A stretch of 64,000 nt of DNA from Thermococcus stetteri (GTDB taxonomy: Archaea > Methanobacteriota_B > Thermococci > Thermococcales > Thermococcaceae): NCBI RefSeq assembly GCF_017873335.1, contig NZ_JAGGKB010000001.1, positions 434,001 through 498,000 of the forward strand, read 5' to 3'. Positions 35,844-44,625 of this stretch are shown here, in pieces. A program made the translations under genes and the position numbers. A model generated the notes under the pieces. That model did not search any database. It worked only from the letters and a program-made list of their open reading frames with translations, and had not been told where the DNA came from. Position 1 is the stretch's first letter; each line of letters opens with the position of its first letter.

Positions 35844-37106
35844 ATGAGGGCAGTCGTAATAGGCTCTGGAATCGGTGGGCTGTTAACGGCCGGCTTTCTG
35901 GCTAAGAACGGCTACAATGTCACGGTTCTGGAAAAGGCTCCTTACACCGGCGGCCGCTTCACGAATCTGAGCTACAAGGGGTTTGGCCTCTCAACGGGAG
36001 CTTTTCACATGGTTCCCCACGGCGAGGACGGCCCTTTGGCGCATCTCCTCAAACTCCTCGGTGCGGACGTCACGATAGTGAACTCCAGACCAAAGGGCAT
36101 GATATTCTACGAGGGCAGGACCTTCCACTACCGCGAAGGCTGGAGGTACCTGAGCTGGAGGGAGAGGGCAAGGGCGATGAAGCTGATGGCGGACGTAAAG
36201 AGGAACAAGCTTCCGACCGGAGAAGAGGCCGAGATGAGCGGGAGAGAGTGGATCAGGGAGAAGATAGGCGACAACGAGTTCGCTGACCTATTCATCAAGA
36301 GCTTCCTCGGCTGGGCCGACAGCGTGCTGGATGTCCCCGCCGGAGAGCTGGCGCGGGAGATAAAGGCGGCCCTGAAGTGGGGCGGGCCAGGACTCGTCAA
36401 GGGAGGCTGTAAGGCCCTCACAGACGAGCTTGCGAGAGTTGTGGTGGAAAACGGCGGGAAGATTCTGACGAGGAAGAAGGCCGTTGAAGTCGATGCCGAG
36501 GCAAAGAAGGCAGTAACCGCGGACAACGAGGAGTTTCCTTATGACATTCTCGTCTCGAACATCGGCATCAAAGAGACCGTCGAGCTGATTGGGAGAGAGA
36601 ACTTCGATAGGGACTACCTCAGGCACATTGAATCTCTGAAGCCGAGCGAGGGGATAAAGTACAACGTTGCCCTGAAAGGAGAACCGAGGATTGGAAACAC
36701 CGTTGTCTTCACACTCGACACGGAGAGAATAAACGGCTACAACGAGCCGACCGCGATAAGCCCTGAGCTCGCTCCGGAAGGCTACACCCTCATAATGCTC
36801 CACCATGCCCTTCAGAGCAGGAACGTTAAGGCCGAGCAGAGAAAGGGAATTGAAGACATCCACCGGATCTTCCCGAACCTCGATGAAGAGGGCGAAATTC
36901 TGCTCATTCAGACATATCTCGACGGAAATCCCGTAAACAGGGTCGCGAGCGGGCAGGCCGTTGAAGAGTTCCCGATTCAAGATATCTACATCGTCGGCGA
37001 TGCCTACAAACTACCCGGCGGGATAGAGGTCGAGGGTATAGCCCTGGGCGTTATGAAGACCCTTGAGCGGCTCGGGCTTGGGAACTTTTCTGAATGGTAT
37101 CTCTGA
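35844..37106 (+). CDS. FAD/NAD(P)-binding oxidoreductase, phytoene-desaturase-like
   Basis: 420 residues. A dinucleotide-binding fold opens the protein (VVIGSGIGGLLTAGFLAKNG) followed by VTVLEKAPYTGGRFTN, the second FAD motif. A C-terminal IVGDAYKLPGGIEVEGIALG completes the FAD site. This layout is that of phytoene-desaturase and protoporphyrinogen-oxidase relatives; Thermococcales make no carotenoids, so a lipid or isoprenoid-saturating role (as in geranylgeranyl reductases) is possible but unproven. It has its own promoter (CCCTTATATTTTCC near 35805). Confidence 0.78.
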   Translation: MRAVVIGSGIGGLLTAGFLAKNGYNVTVLEKAPYTGGRFTNLSYKGFGLSTGAFHMVPHGEDGPLAHLLKLLGADVTIVNSRPKGMIFYEGRTFHYREGWRYLSWRERARAMKLMADVKRNKLPTGEEAEMSGREWIREKIGDNEFADLFIKSFLGWADSVLDVPAGELAREIKAALKWGGPGLVKGGCKALTDELARVVVENGGKILTRKKAVEVDAEAKKAVTADNEEFPYDILVSNIGIKETVELIGRENFDRDYLRHIESLKPSEGIKYNVALKGEPRIGNTVVFTLDTERINGYNEPTAISPELAPEGYTLIMLHHALQSRNVKAEQRKGIEDIHRIFPNLDEEGEILLIQTYLDGNPVNRVASGQAVEEFPIQDIYIVGDAYKLPGGIEVEGIALGVMKTLERLGLGNFSEWYL

Positions 37107-37235
37107 GCGTCACTTTTCTTTACATTTGTAGAGTGGCGGGTCTCTTCTCCGAACCTTATTCAAGTGAACAGGGGTGAAGCCTAACGAACGTTTTTATGCC
37201 CGTGAGCGTAATTATTTATCCCTGGAGGTGAGAGG

Positions 37236-38186
37236 ATGAGGAAGAGAGTTGTCATAGCTTTGGGCGGGAACGCCATACTACAGCGAGGCCAGAAGGGGAC
37301 TTACGAGGAGCAGATGGAGAACGTGAGGAGGACTGCCAAGCAGATCGCCGACATAATCCTCGATAACGATTACGAGGTTGTGATAACCCACGGGAACGGG
37401 CCTCAGGTGGGTGCGCTCCTTCTCCACATGGATGCCGGCCAGCAGGTCTACGGCATCCCAGCCCAGCCGATGGACGTTGCCGGGGCGATGACTCAGGGGC
37501 AGATAGGCTACATGATTGGTCAGGCCCTGATAAACGAGCTGAGGAAGAGGGGAGTTGAGAAGCCCGTCGCAACGATAGTGACTCAGACCATCGTAGACAA
37601 GAACGACCCAGCCTTCCAGAACCCGAGCAAGCCGGTGGGGCCTTTCTACGATGAGGAAACGGCCAAGAGGCTCGCCAAGGAAAAGGGCTGGACTGTGATA
37701 GAGGACGCCGGGAGAGGATGGAGGAGGGTCGTCCCAAGCCCAGACCCGAAGGGACACGTTGAGGCTCCAGTTATAGTAGACCTCGTCGAGAAGGGCTTCA
37801 TCGTCATAGCGAGCGGCGGCGGGGGAGTCCCTGTAATTGAGGAAAACGGGGAGCTTAAGGGCGTTGAGGCGGTCATAGACAAAGATTTGGCTGGAGAGAA
37901 GCTTGCTGAGGAAGTTAATGCTGACATCTTCATGATACTGACCGACGTGAACGGAGCGGCAATAAACTACGGGAAGCCCAACGAGAAGTGGCTCGAGAAG
38001 GTAACGGTAGACGAACTGAAGCGCTATTATGAAGAAGGACACTTCAAGAAGGGCAGCATGGGGCCGAAGGTCTTAGCGGCGATAAGGTTCATCGAGTGGG
38101 GCGGCGAGAGGGCCGTGATAGCTTCCCTCGACAGGGCCGTCGAGGCCCTTGAGGGGAAGACAGGGACGCAGGTCGTAAGAGAATGA
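37236..38186 (+). CDS. Carbamate kinase
   Basis: 316 residues. [20 protein letters not shown], the [12 protein letters not shown] loop, [10 protein letters not shown] and [10 protein letters not shown] are the standard amino-acid-kinase motifs of carbamate kinase. In Pyrococcus this protein makes carbamoyl phosphate from ammonia, bicarbonate and ATP and was described as a carbamoyl-phosphate-synthetase-like kinase. It could supply PyrB in this window. ATG 37236 follows GGAGGTGAGAGG. Confidence 0.93.
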   Translation: MRKRVVIALGGNAILQRGQKGTYEEQMENVRRTAKQIADIILDNDYEVVITHGNGPQVGALLLHMDAGQQVYGIPAQPMDVAGAMTQGQIGYMIGQALINELRKRGVEKPVATIVTQTIVDKNDPAFQNPSKPVGPFYDEETAKRLAKEKGWTVIEDAGRGWRRVVPSPDPKGHVEAPVIVDLVEKGFIVIASGGGGVPVIEENGELKGVEAVIDKDLAGEKLAEEVNADIFMILTDVNGAAINYGKPNEKWLEKVTVDELKRYYEEGHFKKGSMGPKVLAAIRFIEWGGERAVIASLDRAVEALEGKTGTQVVRE

Positions 38187-38424
38187 ACTGAAGGCAGAGT
38201 TTTCCTGTTTAATCTCAATTTGTTCTAATTTTGGGAGTTTTAGCTGGTTTTTGTTAGCGTTGCCCTTGTAATGAGAGTCAATACTCGACAAGACAAAAAC
38301 AGGCCTTGCTCTCTCGGGACAACCCTGCCGAGTCATCCAAAAAGTTTTTATTTACTCTCTCAATTTCCAGTCCAGATGTTTGGAGTAAGCAGAGCTGTTC
38401 TAAAAAGGGAGAGGGGTAAGAGAG

Positions 38425-39330
38425 ATGACAACGGTTAAAGTAGACCCAGAGGAAATTAAGAGGATCAAGAGGGAGATTGAGGCCCTGGAAAAGGAGAGAA
38501 ACGAGATCAGGGCCAAACTGGATGAGCTCGAAAAGGAGCTCCAGATTTGGATTCAAAAGAGGGATGAAAAGAACAAAGAGGTACAGCAGCTCCGCCAGAA
38601 GGGGCGCGAGTACAAGGCGAAGAGGGACGAGATAAACCAGAAGATACAGGAGCTCAAGAAGAACCGCGAGGAGATCAACGCCAAGCTCGACCTCCTCTAC
38701 CAGGAGATACTCGAGTACAAGACCAAGAGAAACGAGTACAACCAGCTCAGGAGGCTCAAGATGTCTCCTGAGAGGATACAGGAGAGGATCGAGAAGCTTG
38801 AGTGGGAGCTCCAGACCAACCCAAACATAACTCCAGAAAGGGAGAAGCAGATCGTTGACCAGATACAGGTTCTCGCGACCGAGCTTGAGATCATCCAGCA
38901 GGCCGAGAGGTTCCACAAGAAGCTCGTTGAGACGAGGAAGAAGGTAGACCAGCTCAAGAAGGCCAGGAAGGCCATCAGCCTTGAGATACAGAAGCTCGCC
39001 AACCAGAGCCAGCAGTTCCACGAGCAGATGATCCAGGCCTTCAACAAGGCTGACGAGGTCAAGAAAGAGGCCGACGAGTACCACCAGAAGGTCGTCGAGC
39101 TCCGCGAGAAGGTCAGGGAAGCCAGGAAGCAGCTCAGGGAGATAGAGAGGAAGATTAGGGAGTACGACGAGAAGCACAAGGAGCTCATCGCCTACCGCTT
39201 AGTCGCCAAGATGCGCGCCAAGAAGGACGCCAACTTCGAGAAGGCAGTTGAAGCCCTCGAGAAGTTCAAGCGCGGCGAGAAGCTCACGCTCGACGAGCTC
39301 CTGCTCCTGCAGAGGTACAACCTCGTCTGA
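38425..39330 (+). CDS. Long coiled-coil protein
   Basis: 301 residues, of which about 10-270 form uninterrupted charged helices with heptad spacing (EIEALEKERNEIRAKLDELE, EEINAKLDLLYQEILEYKTK). Only the last 30 residues (FKRGEKLTLDELLLLQRYN) look folded. Archaeal relatives of this kind are sometimes labelled phosphoserine-phosphatase-like on weak grounds; nothing enzymatic is seen. Ten bases separate it from the archaeosine synthase gene, so they are likely one transcript from TATA AAGTTTTTATTT near 38345. Confidence 0.85.
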   Translation: MTTVKVDPEEIKRIKREIEALEKERNEIRAKLDELEKELQIWIQKRDEKNKEVQQLRQKGREYKAKRDEINQKIQELKKNREEINAKLDLLYQEILEYKTKRNEYNQLRRLKMSPERIQERIEKLEWELQTNPNITPEREKQIVDQIQVLATELEIIQQAERFHKKLVETRKKVDQLKKARKAISLEIQKLANQSQQFHEQMIQAFNKADEVKKEADEYHQKVVELREKVREARKQLREIERKIREYDEKHKELIAYRLVAKMRAKKDANFEKAVEALEKFKRGEKLTLDELLLLQRYNLV

Positions 39331-39339
39331 GGAATCGCT

Positions 39340-41046
39340 ATGGAAATCATCAAGCACGAAGGACCCGGAAGGCTTGGGGTAGTCAGGCTAGGGGACTATT
39401 CCTTCAGGACTCCCGCCTTAGTCGGGATAGACTTTACCCTGTCTCCCTTCAACTCCTTCTTCCATCCCAAAGAACCGGGCGAGTACGACTTCAACCTCGC
39501 TCCCTCGATACCTCTCGGGTTCTACACGCCCGATGAGGTAATCCAAAAGGCCCTTGGGAGGCTTTGGAGTGTAAACTACGAGGGCTTCAACGCCTTCTAC
39601 CTCCCGGCCCTGAGGAGAACGGAGTACCTTGAGGAGTTCTTCAAGATCATCGAGAGGCACAACTTTGAGGCGGTCTACCTTGGCAACTCGAAGATTCTGA
39701 TCAAGGAGCACCGCTACTTCGTGAAGATAATCAGGGAGCTGCGCGAGAGGTTCCCCAACGTCATGATTATAGCCGACCTTGAGCCGTTCTTCTATCCGCT
39801 CGCCGTTTATCTCGGCGTTGATGCTTTCGACACCCGCTCGCTCAAGCTCTACGACTTCGAGGGGAAGGGATTCACCCAGTTCTCTCCCTTCCTGTGGAGC
39901 AGCGAGCCCAACTCCCTCGACTTCGCCCGCGAAGTCATACTCCTCGTGAGAAGGGCCCTCGAGGAGGGCAAGCTCCGCTATCTGGTGGAGAACTTCTTCC
40001 CGACCCAGTACAACGCTGGAATCCTCAGGATAGCTGACCTCGAGCACCCAGATTATCTTGAGAAGTACACACCGATCCAGAGGGAGACGGTATACTTCAT
40101 CAGCGACGCATCCATAAGGAGACCTGAGGTAAGGAGGTGGCACGAGCGCGTTGCTGAAAGATTCGTGCCGCCGAAGAACGTTGAACTTCTCCTGATCTTC
40201 CCGTGCTCCGCCAAGAAGCCCTACTCTTTCTCAAGGAGCCACACCCTCTACAGAAAGGCCGTTAAGGAGGCCTTGGGTTCAGGAATATTCAAAGTCCACG
40301 AGCTCATCCTTACTTCACCCTTCGGCGTCGTCCCGAGGGAGTGGGAGTGGTTGGCCAAGTACGACATAGTCGTTACCGGCCACTGGAACGAGGAGGAGAT
40401 AAAGCCGGCGGCGGAACTCCTCGCCAAAACTCTCGAAAAGTACCCGGAGAATGTCCCGATAATAGCCCACCTCGACGAAGCCTACGTTGAGATAGCGAAG
40501 CTTGCTTCCGAGCTCTCCGGAAGGGAGGTAATCTTTACCGACGTCAAAAACGGGACGACGAGCCACGAGAGCTTATCCTCACTCACCGAGACTCTGAGGG
40601 AGTTCCAGCTCGAGGGAACGAAGGAGGACAGGACTTACCGCTACTTCGAGAACATAAGGAAGGTCTTCGACTTCTACTTCGGCATCGGTGCTGGAGAGGC
40701 CATCCTCCCTGAGAACGGCCAGGTGAAAGGCTCGAAGATGCTCCGTATATTCGTTGACGGCAGGCAGACAGGAACCTTTAAGGACGGCGTGATAAGCGTC
40801 ACACCCTTCGGGATGCAGAGAATATATGATGCCGTTAAGAGCTACTGGGTCAAGATAGACTTCGAGCTCCGCGGCGATGTCTTTGCGGTCGGTGTCAACG
40901 AAGCAGACCCGAGGATAAGGCCCGACGACATAGTGGGTGTCGTCAGGGATGAGGAGGTTGTCGGCGTCGGGAAGGCCGTCCTGAGCGGGGAAGAGATGGC
41001 CAGGGCGAAGAAGGGAGTTGCCGTCAAGGTAAGGAAGAGGGCGTAA
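39340..41046 (+). CDS. arcS: Archaeosine synthase (ArcS type)
   Basis: 568 residues. The N-terminal part is a TGT-like barrel that lacks the normal nucleophile pattern. The middle domain has the IFPCSAKKPYSFSRSHTLYR motif of ArcS (DUF5591). The end is a PUA RNA-binding domain (DVFAVGVNEADPRIRPDD, VVGVGKAVLSGEEM). ArcS acts on preQ0 at tRNA position 15 on the way to archaeosine; in Thermococcus it joins lysine to preQ0 and a radical-SAM partner completes the job. The partner is not in this window. Confidence 0.87.
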   Translation: MEIIKHEGPGRLGVVRLGDYSFRTPALVGIDFTLSPFNSFFHPKEPGEYDFNLAPSIPLGFYTPDEVIQKALGRLWSVNYEGFNAFYLPALRRTEYLEEFFKIIERHNFEAVYLGNSKILIKEHRYFVKIIRELRERFPNVMIIADLEPFFYPLAVYLGVDAFDTRSLKLYDFEGKGFTQFSPFLWSSEPNSLDFAREVILLVRRALEEGKLRYLVENFFPTQYNAGILRIADLEHPDYLEKYTPIQRETVYFISDASIRRPEVRRWHERVAERFVPPKNVELLLIFPCSAKKPYSFSRSHTLYRKAVKEALGSGIFKVHELILTSPFGVVPREWEWLAKYDIVVTGHWNEEEIKPAAELLAKTLEKYPENVPIIAHLDEAYVEIAKLASELSGREVIFTDVKNGTTSHESLSSLTETLREFQLEGTKEDRTYRYFENIRKVFDFYFGIGAGEAILPENGQVKGSKMLRIFVDGRQTGTFKDGVISVTPFGMQRIYDAVKSYWVKIDFELRGDVFAVGVNEADPRIRPDDIVGVVRDEEVVGVGKAVLSGEEMARAKKGVAVKVRKRA

Positions 41047-41079
41047 CGTCTAAAAATCCTCTTTTTCTTAGTCGTTATC

Positions 41080-41379
41080 ATGCCCAAGCACTTCAAGCGC
41101 GGGGTGAAGAGGGAGCACCACTTTCTCAAGGGCCTTGAAAAGCCGCTGGAAGAGATAGCTAGTATCCCGGGAGTGAAAAAGGTAATCCCAGGCAGGATAT
41201 ACGCCAGCGACTCCAGAGGCTTCGAGATAAAGGTAACGAGAGAAACCCAGACGGGGTTAAAGCTCGTTGCCAAGAGCGATGGAAGCGTTCAGGAGGTCTT
41301 TCTGGTCGTTGATAAAGCTGATAGGGAGAGGGTTTGGAGGGAGATAGAGATGCTGGCCGAGGAATGGGAAAAGAGTTAA
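41080..41379 (+). CDS. Small basic conserved protein (DUF2103-like)
   Basis: 99 residues with a basic start (MPKHFKRGVKREHHFLKGLE) and a KH-like alternation of strand and helix (KKVIPGRIYASDSRGFEIKV, KLVAKSDGSVQEVFLVVD). The basic surface suggests RNA binding. The DUF2103 label is from general resemblance only. It follows the ArcS gene by 33 bases. Confidence 0.6.
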   Translation: MPKHFKRGVKREHHFLKGLEKPLEEIASIPGVKKVIPGRIYASDSRGFEIKVTRETQTGLKLVAKSDGSVQEVFLVVDKADRERVWREIEMLAEEWEKS

Positions 41380-41410
41380 ATCATGCCTGTTATTATTTCA
41401 ATCTGGGGAT

Positions 41411-41812
41411 ATGAGAGAAGAGGCAAGATTATTGTGGGAACAGGCGCTGGAGGATTTGAAAACTGCCGAGGCCCTTATTACTGTTAAAAGATATTACGCG
41501 AGCGTGTTCTTCTCTCAGCAGGGAGAAGAGAATACCTTAAAGGCTCTTTACATAGAACTCAAGCGCGAGTTTCCTCCAAAAACTCATAGTCTCCTGCGCT
41601 TATCCAACGAACTGGGCATAGAGGACGAAGAAGTTATAGATGCAGTGCTCGACCTGAACCCAGAGTACATAGTGACGAGATACCCAGATGCTGCCAACGA
41701 AGTCCCCGCGAGGATATACAATGAGAGGATGGCTATTTCTCACCTCAAAAAGTCTAAGAAGGTGATAGAGTTTTGCAGGAAAAGGATTGGGGAAGAAAGC
41801 TCAGAGAAGTAA
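41411..41812 (+). CDS. HEPN domain protein of a HEPN-MNT pair
   Basis: 133 residues, all helical. Arg52 and His59 in KREFPPKTHSL form the R-x6-H motif of HEPN domains, and VKRYYASVFFSQQGEENTLK is the typical helix 1-2. HEPN proteins paired with a minimal nucleotidyltransferase act as a toxin RNase whose activity the partner blocks, often by AMPylation. The downstream nucleotidyltransferase gene overlaps it by 40 bases. Confidence 0.85.
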   Translation: MREEARLLWEQALEDLKTAEALITVKRYYASVFFSQQGEENTLKALYIELKREFPPKTHSLLRLSNELGIEDEEVIDAVLDLNPEYIVTRYPDAANEVPARIYNERMAISHLKKSKKVIEFCRKRIGEESSEK

Positions 41813-42087
41813 TAAAAAGGCGCTATCCGGATGCAAGGATAATACTTTTTGGCTCCAGGGTTAGGGGCGACTGCCTCAAGGACAGCGATTACGACATAAT
41901 AGTAGTCTCAAGCTCCTTTAAGGGAAAGAACTTCACGGAGAGGTCGAGCGAGGTTTTGAAATTGCTCTGGAAGGCGGGCCTCAGGCATGATTTCGAAATA
42001 CTATGTTACACGCCAGAAGAATTTGAAATGAAGAGTAAAAGCCTCGGAATCGTAAGAGAGGCTTTGAAAGAGGGAATAGTACTCTGA
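41773..42087 (+). CDS. Minimal nucleotidyltransferase (MNT), antitoxin-like
   Basis: 104 residues. IILFGSRVRGDCLKDSDYDI holds the GS motif (Gly27-Ser28) and the catalytic pair Asp39 and Asp41. No ATG is available early; TTG 41773 is well placed after GGTGAT, inside the HEPN gene. In such pairs this enzyme modifies the HEPN partner to silence it. The third acidic residue is likely in HDFEILCY. Confidence 0.85.
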   Translation: MQEKDWGRKLREVIKRRYPDARIILFGSRVRGDCLKDSDYDIIVVSSSFKGKNFTERSSEVLKLLWKAGLRHDFEILCYTPEEFEMKSKSLGIVREALKEGIVL

Positions 42088-42190
42088 GCCTTTACTCTTC
42101 AAACTTAAGGACAAGCTAATGCCCACCAATCGGATGGGGGCTTTGTTTTTTCATCGGAACTTCAAGATAACAAATCTCTCTTCGCTCTTT

Positions 42191-42826
42191 TCATAATTCC
42201 CTCTTCCCCTCAAAGAACTCGATCAGCTCCTCGTCGCTTATTTCCTCGTCGGCTTCGGTGTATCCAAGCTCCCTTCTCTGGAGGTCTATGAGGCCCGGCG
42301 TCAGGAGTAGCTTCCCTTCCAGCTTCGGCACCGCGTAGTGGAGCGTTATCTCGCTGAACTCGTCGAGCCTTATAGTCGGGTTCTCCTCATACTCGATTTC
42401 CTCCAGCCGTTTTCCGTCCGCTATGAGCTTAGCAACTATCGATGCTCCATCTATTGAATACTGCGGTTTTCCGATGTGCCTGACCCTTACACCTTCCATC
42501 TTCGATGTTATGAACTCCTTCGTCCTTCCGCGAGGTACTGCATCTCCGAGGATCCCGCCGACCACTATCATTGTATCCTCCTCGATGTCCTCAGGCTTCA
42601 GCTCCTCCTCGGCCTGGAGATCGAGAACTATCAGCTTTGAACGGTCGAAGGGGAACTTCGTGACGCTCTCTGTGATAACGCTCCCAAGTTTTGCCAGCCT
42701 CTCCCTCTCGTCCTCGCGGACGTTGGTAAAGATGAGCTTGTCTTCCCACCACTGGGCGACGTGAGAATACTCAAGCCACAGCCAATCGCTGATGTCCTCA
42801 AGGTGCTCGATTATCAGGTACGGCAT
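42191..42826 (-). CDS. SPOUT-type methyltransferase (Sfm1/DUF431-like)
   Basis: 211 residues. IVVGGILGDAVPRGRTKEF and TLHYAVPKLEGKLLLTPG resemble the knotted SAM site of SPOUT enzymes; the N-terminal MPYLIIEHLEDISDWLWLEY fits the Sfm1/DUF431 group, whose yeast member methylates an arginine of ribosomal protein Rps3. The archaeal substrate is unknown and could be RNA or protein. ATG 42826 follows GGTGGT; the end carries an acidic tail. Confidence 0.7.
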   Translation of the reverse strand: MPYLIIEHLEDISDWLWLEYSHVAQWWEDKLIFTNVREDERERLAKLGSVITESVTKFPFDRSKLIVLDLQAEEELKPEDIEEDTMIVVGGILGDAVPRGRTKEFITSKMEGVRVRHIGKPQYSIDGASIVAKLIADGKRLEEIEYEENPTIRLDEFSEITLHYAVPKLEGKLLLTPGLIDLQRRELGYTEADEEISDEELIEFFEGKREL

Positions 42827-42997
42827 GAACACCACCGGTGGGGCCTTTCACTAGGGCTCTTAAAAACCCTACCGTCTGGGAGATCTGAAAACTTTGTTGA
42901 GGGAAAAGGGGCAGAAGCCCGTCCCATGGCCGAGTAAGGACTTAAGCAGGGGGTAAAGCTTTTAAAGTCACGATCCCTCTATACTACGGGCTTGACT

Positions 42998-43075
42998 GCG
43001 GTGGTAGTCTAGCCTGGTCTAGGACACCGGCCTCCCAAGCCGGTAACCCGGGTTCAAATCCCGGCCACCGCACCA
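42998..43075 (+). tRNA. tRNA-Gly (CCC)
   Basis: Acceptor GCGGTGG pairs with CCACCGC; the discriminator A (43072) is followed by an encoded CCA (43073-43075). The anticodon stem ACCGGC/GCCGGT encloses CTCCCAA, so the anticodon is CCC, reading GGG. The T loop is GGTTCAAATCC. A TATA-like GCTTTTAAAG lies about 40 bases upstream. No intron. Confidence 0.95.
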
Positions 43076-43128
43076 TCTTCTCAAAAACCTTTTAACTTCC
43101 AGCGTTCTGTTAACTAATGGTGTTTATC

Positions 43129-43584
43129 ATGAAGAGCTTTTTAACCGAGCAGCAGATTAGGGTTCTCCAGCTGAGGGCCAGAGGCCTGAAGCAGAGCGAG
43201 ATAGCTGAAATTCTTGGAACGAGCAGAGCCAATGTTAGTATTCTTGAGAGGAGGGCCCTTGAAAAGGTGGAAAAAGCCAGGAATACACTTCTCCTGTGGG
43301 AGCAGATAAACTCGAAGATAAGCGTTGATGTTAAAAAAGGTGAGGACATCTTCCAAGTTCCGGAGAAGCTCTTCAGGAAGGCCGACGAGCTTGGAGTGAA
43401 GGTTCCCTACAGCACGGCGGAGATAATAGCGTTTCTGGTGGAGCACGCGCCGATAGAGGACAGGTTGGCCAAGAGGGACTTCACGCTCTTCCTTGACAGA
43501 GAGGACAGACTCCGCGTTAGCGAGTGCATCCTAGAGGACTTTGACGAGATACGGAAGCACGATGGCGGTAAAAACGCCGTTTAG
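43129..43584 (+). CDS. Tfx family DNA-binding protein
   Basis: 151 residues. The N-terminal helix-turn-helix (RVLQLRARGLKQSEIAEILG then TSRANVSILERRA) is that of Tfx, the regulator first seen beside the formylmethanofuran dehydrogenase genes of methanogens. The C-terminal part (KVPYSTAEIIAFLVEHAP) would sense a ligand. The target here is unknown; its neighbours are tRNA-Gly and, convergent with a 54-base overlap, LrgB. ATG 43129 is preferred over 43117 because of GGTG placement. Confidence 0.85.
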   Translation: MKSFLTEQQIRVLQLRARGLKQSEIAEILGTSRANVSILERRALEKVEKARNTLLLWEQINSKISVDVKKGEDIFQVPEKLFRKADELGVKVPYSTAEIIAFLVEHAPIEDRLAKRDFTLFLDREDRLRVSECILEDFDEIRKHDGGKNAV

Positions 43585-44202
43585 AGCCATTGCAAGCCCG
43601 CTGACTCCCCCAGCGAGTTCATCTTCTAGCAGTATCCTCGCCGTCCCGAGACCGTGGGAAGTAACTCCCATTGCCAGTCCCTTCGCTACCCTGTCCCTGA
43701 CCCGGAATACGTTTAAGAGCTCCGATCCGACCGCGTTGCCGAGTATCCCGGTGAGAATAACAAGGACTGCCGTAAGGGCTGGGATTCCGCCGATCTTTTC
43801 GCTGATACCTATTGCTATCGCAGTTGTAACGCTCTTGGGGGCTATGCTCATGAGCACGTCGTGGCTCCCGCCGAGAACCTCTGCCGTGTAAAAAGCGCTG
43901 AGTATCGCAACGGTTCCGCCGACTGTTATTCCCACGGTTGTCTCTTTCCAGTAGACTCTGATGGTATCAAGTTCCTTATAAACGGGAACGGCAAGGCTTA
44001 CCACAGCCGGCCCGAGGAGGAACTTGAGTATTACGGCACTCTCCATGTAGGACTCGTAGGAAAAGCCACCTAACCAGAGAAATGCCGCTATCGTGGCTAT
44101 TGATAGGAGAACTGGGTTTGTGTAAAACGCCCTCTTTCTCGAGTGAAGCTCCGAAAAAAGGTAGAAGACTATAAGCGTTAGGGTTATGCCGTATGGGTTC
44201 AC
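43531..44202 (-). CDS. LrgB/CidB family membrane protein
   Basis: 223 residues with about seven helices. GPAVVSLAVPVYKELD, SIAPKSVTTAIAIGIS and LTGILGNAVGSELL are the standard LrgB blocks. In bacteria LrgA/LrgB act in lysis control and in pyruvate or metabolite export; archaeal roles are unknown, but a by-product exporter would suit a fermenter. Its start overlaps the LrgA stop as ATGA. Confidence 0.88.
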   Translation of the reverse strand: MNPYGITLTLIVFYLFSELHSRKRAFYTNPVLLSIATIAAFLWLGGFSYESYMESAVILKFLLGPAVVSLAVPVYKELDTIRVYWKETTVGITVGGTVAILSAFYTAEVLGGSHDVLMSIAPKSVTTAIAIGISEKIGGIPALTAVLVILTGILGNAVGSELLNVFRVRDRVAKGLAMGVTSHGLGTARILLEDELAGGVSGLAMALNGVFTAIVLPYLVKVL

Positions 44203-44546
44203 TTTCTCCCCCTCCTAAGGACTTCCACGACTTTAGCAGTTGTAACAAGGGTTACCAGAAAGCTCACCAGGAGGGCTAAGGAAACCGGAACAACCTGACT
44301 CTTTAGGAGACCTACATACAAAACTATCCCAACCCCCGGAGGAACAAACATCACGCTCATGTTCCTGACGAAGAGCTCCGCCTCGTTCTCAACCCACTCA
44401 AGCCGGATAAGTCCCATCACCAAGGCCCCAAGCAGAAACAGCATGCCGAGGACGCTTCCAGGGATCGAGAGGGCAAAGGCCGAACTCACTAGCTCACCTA
44501 GGGCGTAGAAGCCGAATATTATGGCGAGACCCCGATAGGCATTCAT
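44199..44546 (-). CDS. LrgA/CidA family membrane protein
   Basis: 115 residues, four helices, with FALSIPGSVLGMLFLLGAL and FVRNMSVMFVPPGVGIVLY as in CidA/LrgA proteins, which form holin-like complexes with LrgB. It is the first gene of a two-gene operon with the LrgB gene and is divergent from the DUF2139 gene. Confidence 0.88.
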   Translation of the reverse strand: MNAYRGLAIIFGFYALGELVSSAFALSIPGSVLGMLFLLGALVMGLIRLEWVENEAELFVRNMSVMFVPPGVGIVLYVGLLKSQVVPVSLALLVSFLVTLVTTAKVVEVLRRGRK

Positions 44547-44606
44547 GTCCAGATTTTCACCATTTCCCTATAAAAGACCTCCAAAAAATCAATAAGCAAT
44601 CGATCC

Positions 44607-44623
44607 TATCACCAGCGGTGATA
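44607..44623 (+). promoter_or_regulatory. Perfect glycolytic motif at the DUF2139 gene
   Basis: TATCAC-CAGCG-GTGATA is a perfect Tgr/TrmBL1 site 2 bases before ATG 44626. The TATA (CCCTATAAAAG) is near 44567-44576, so the site covers the start of transcription and the ribosome site, the repressing layout seen at the CGTase-like gene. Confidence 0.85.
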
Positions 44624-44625
44624 CC

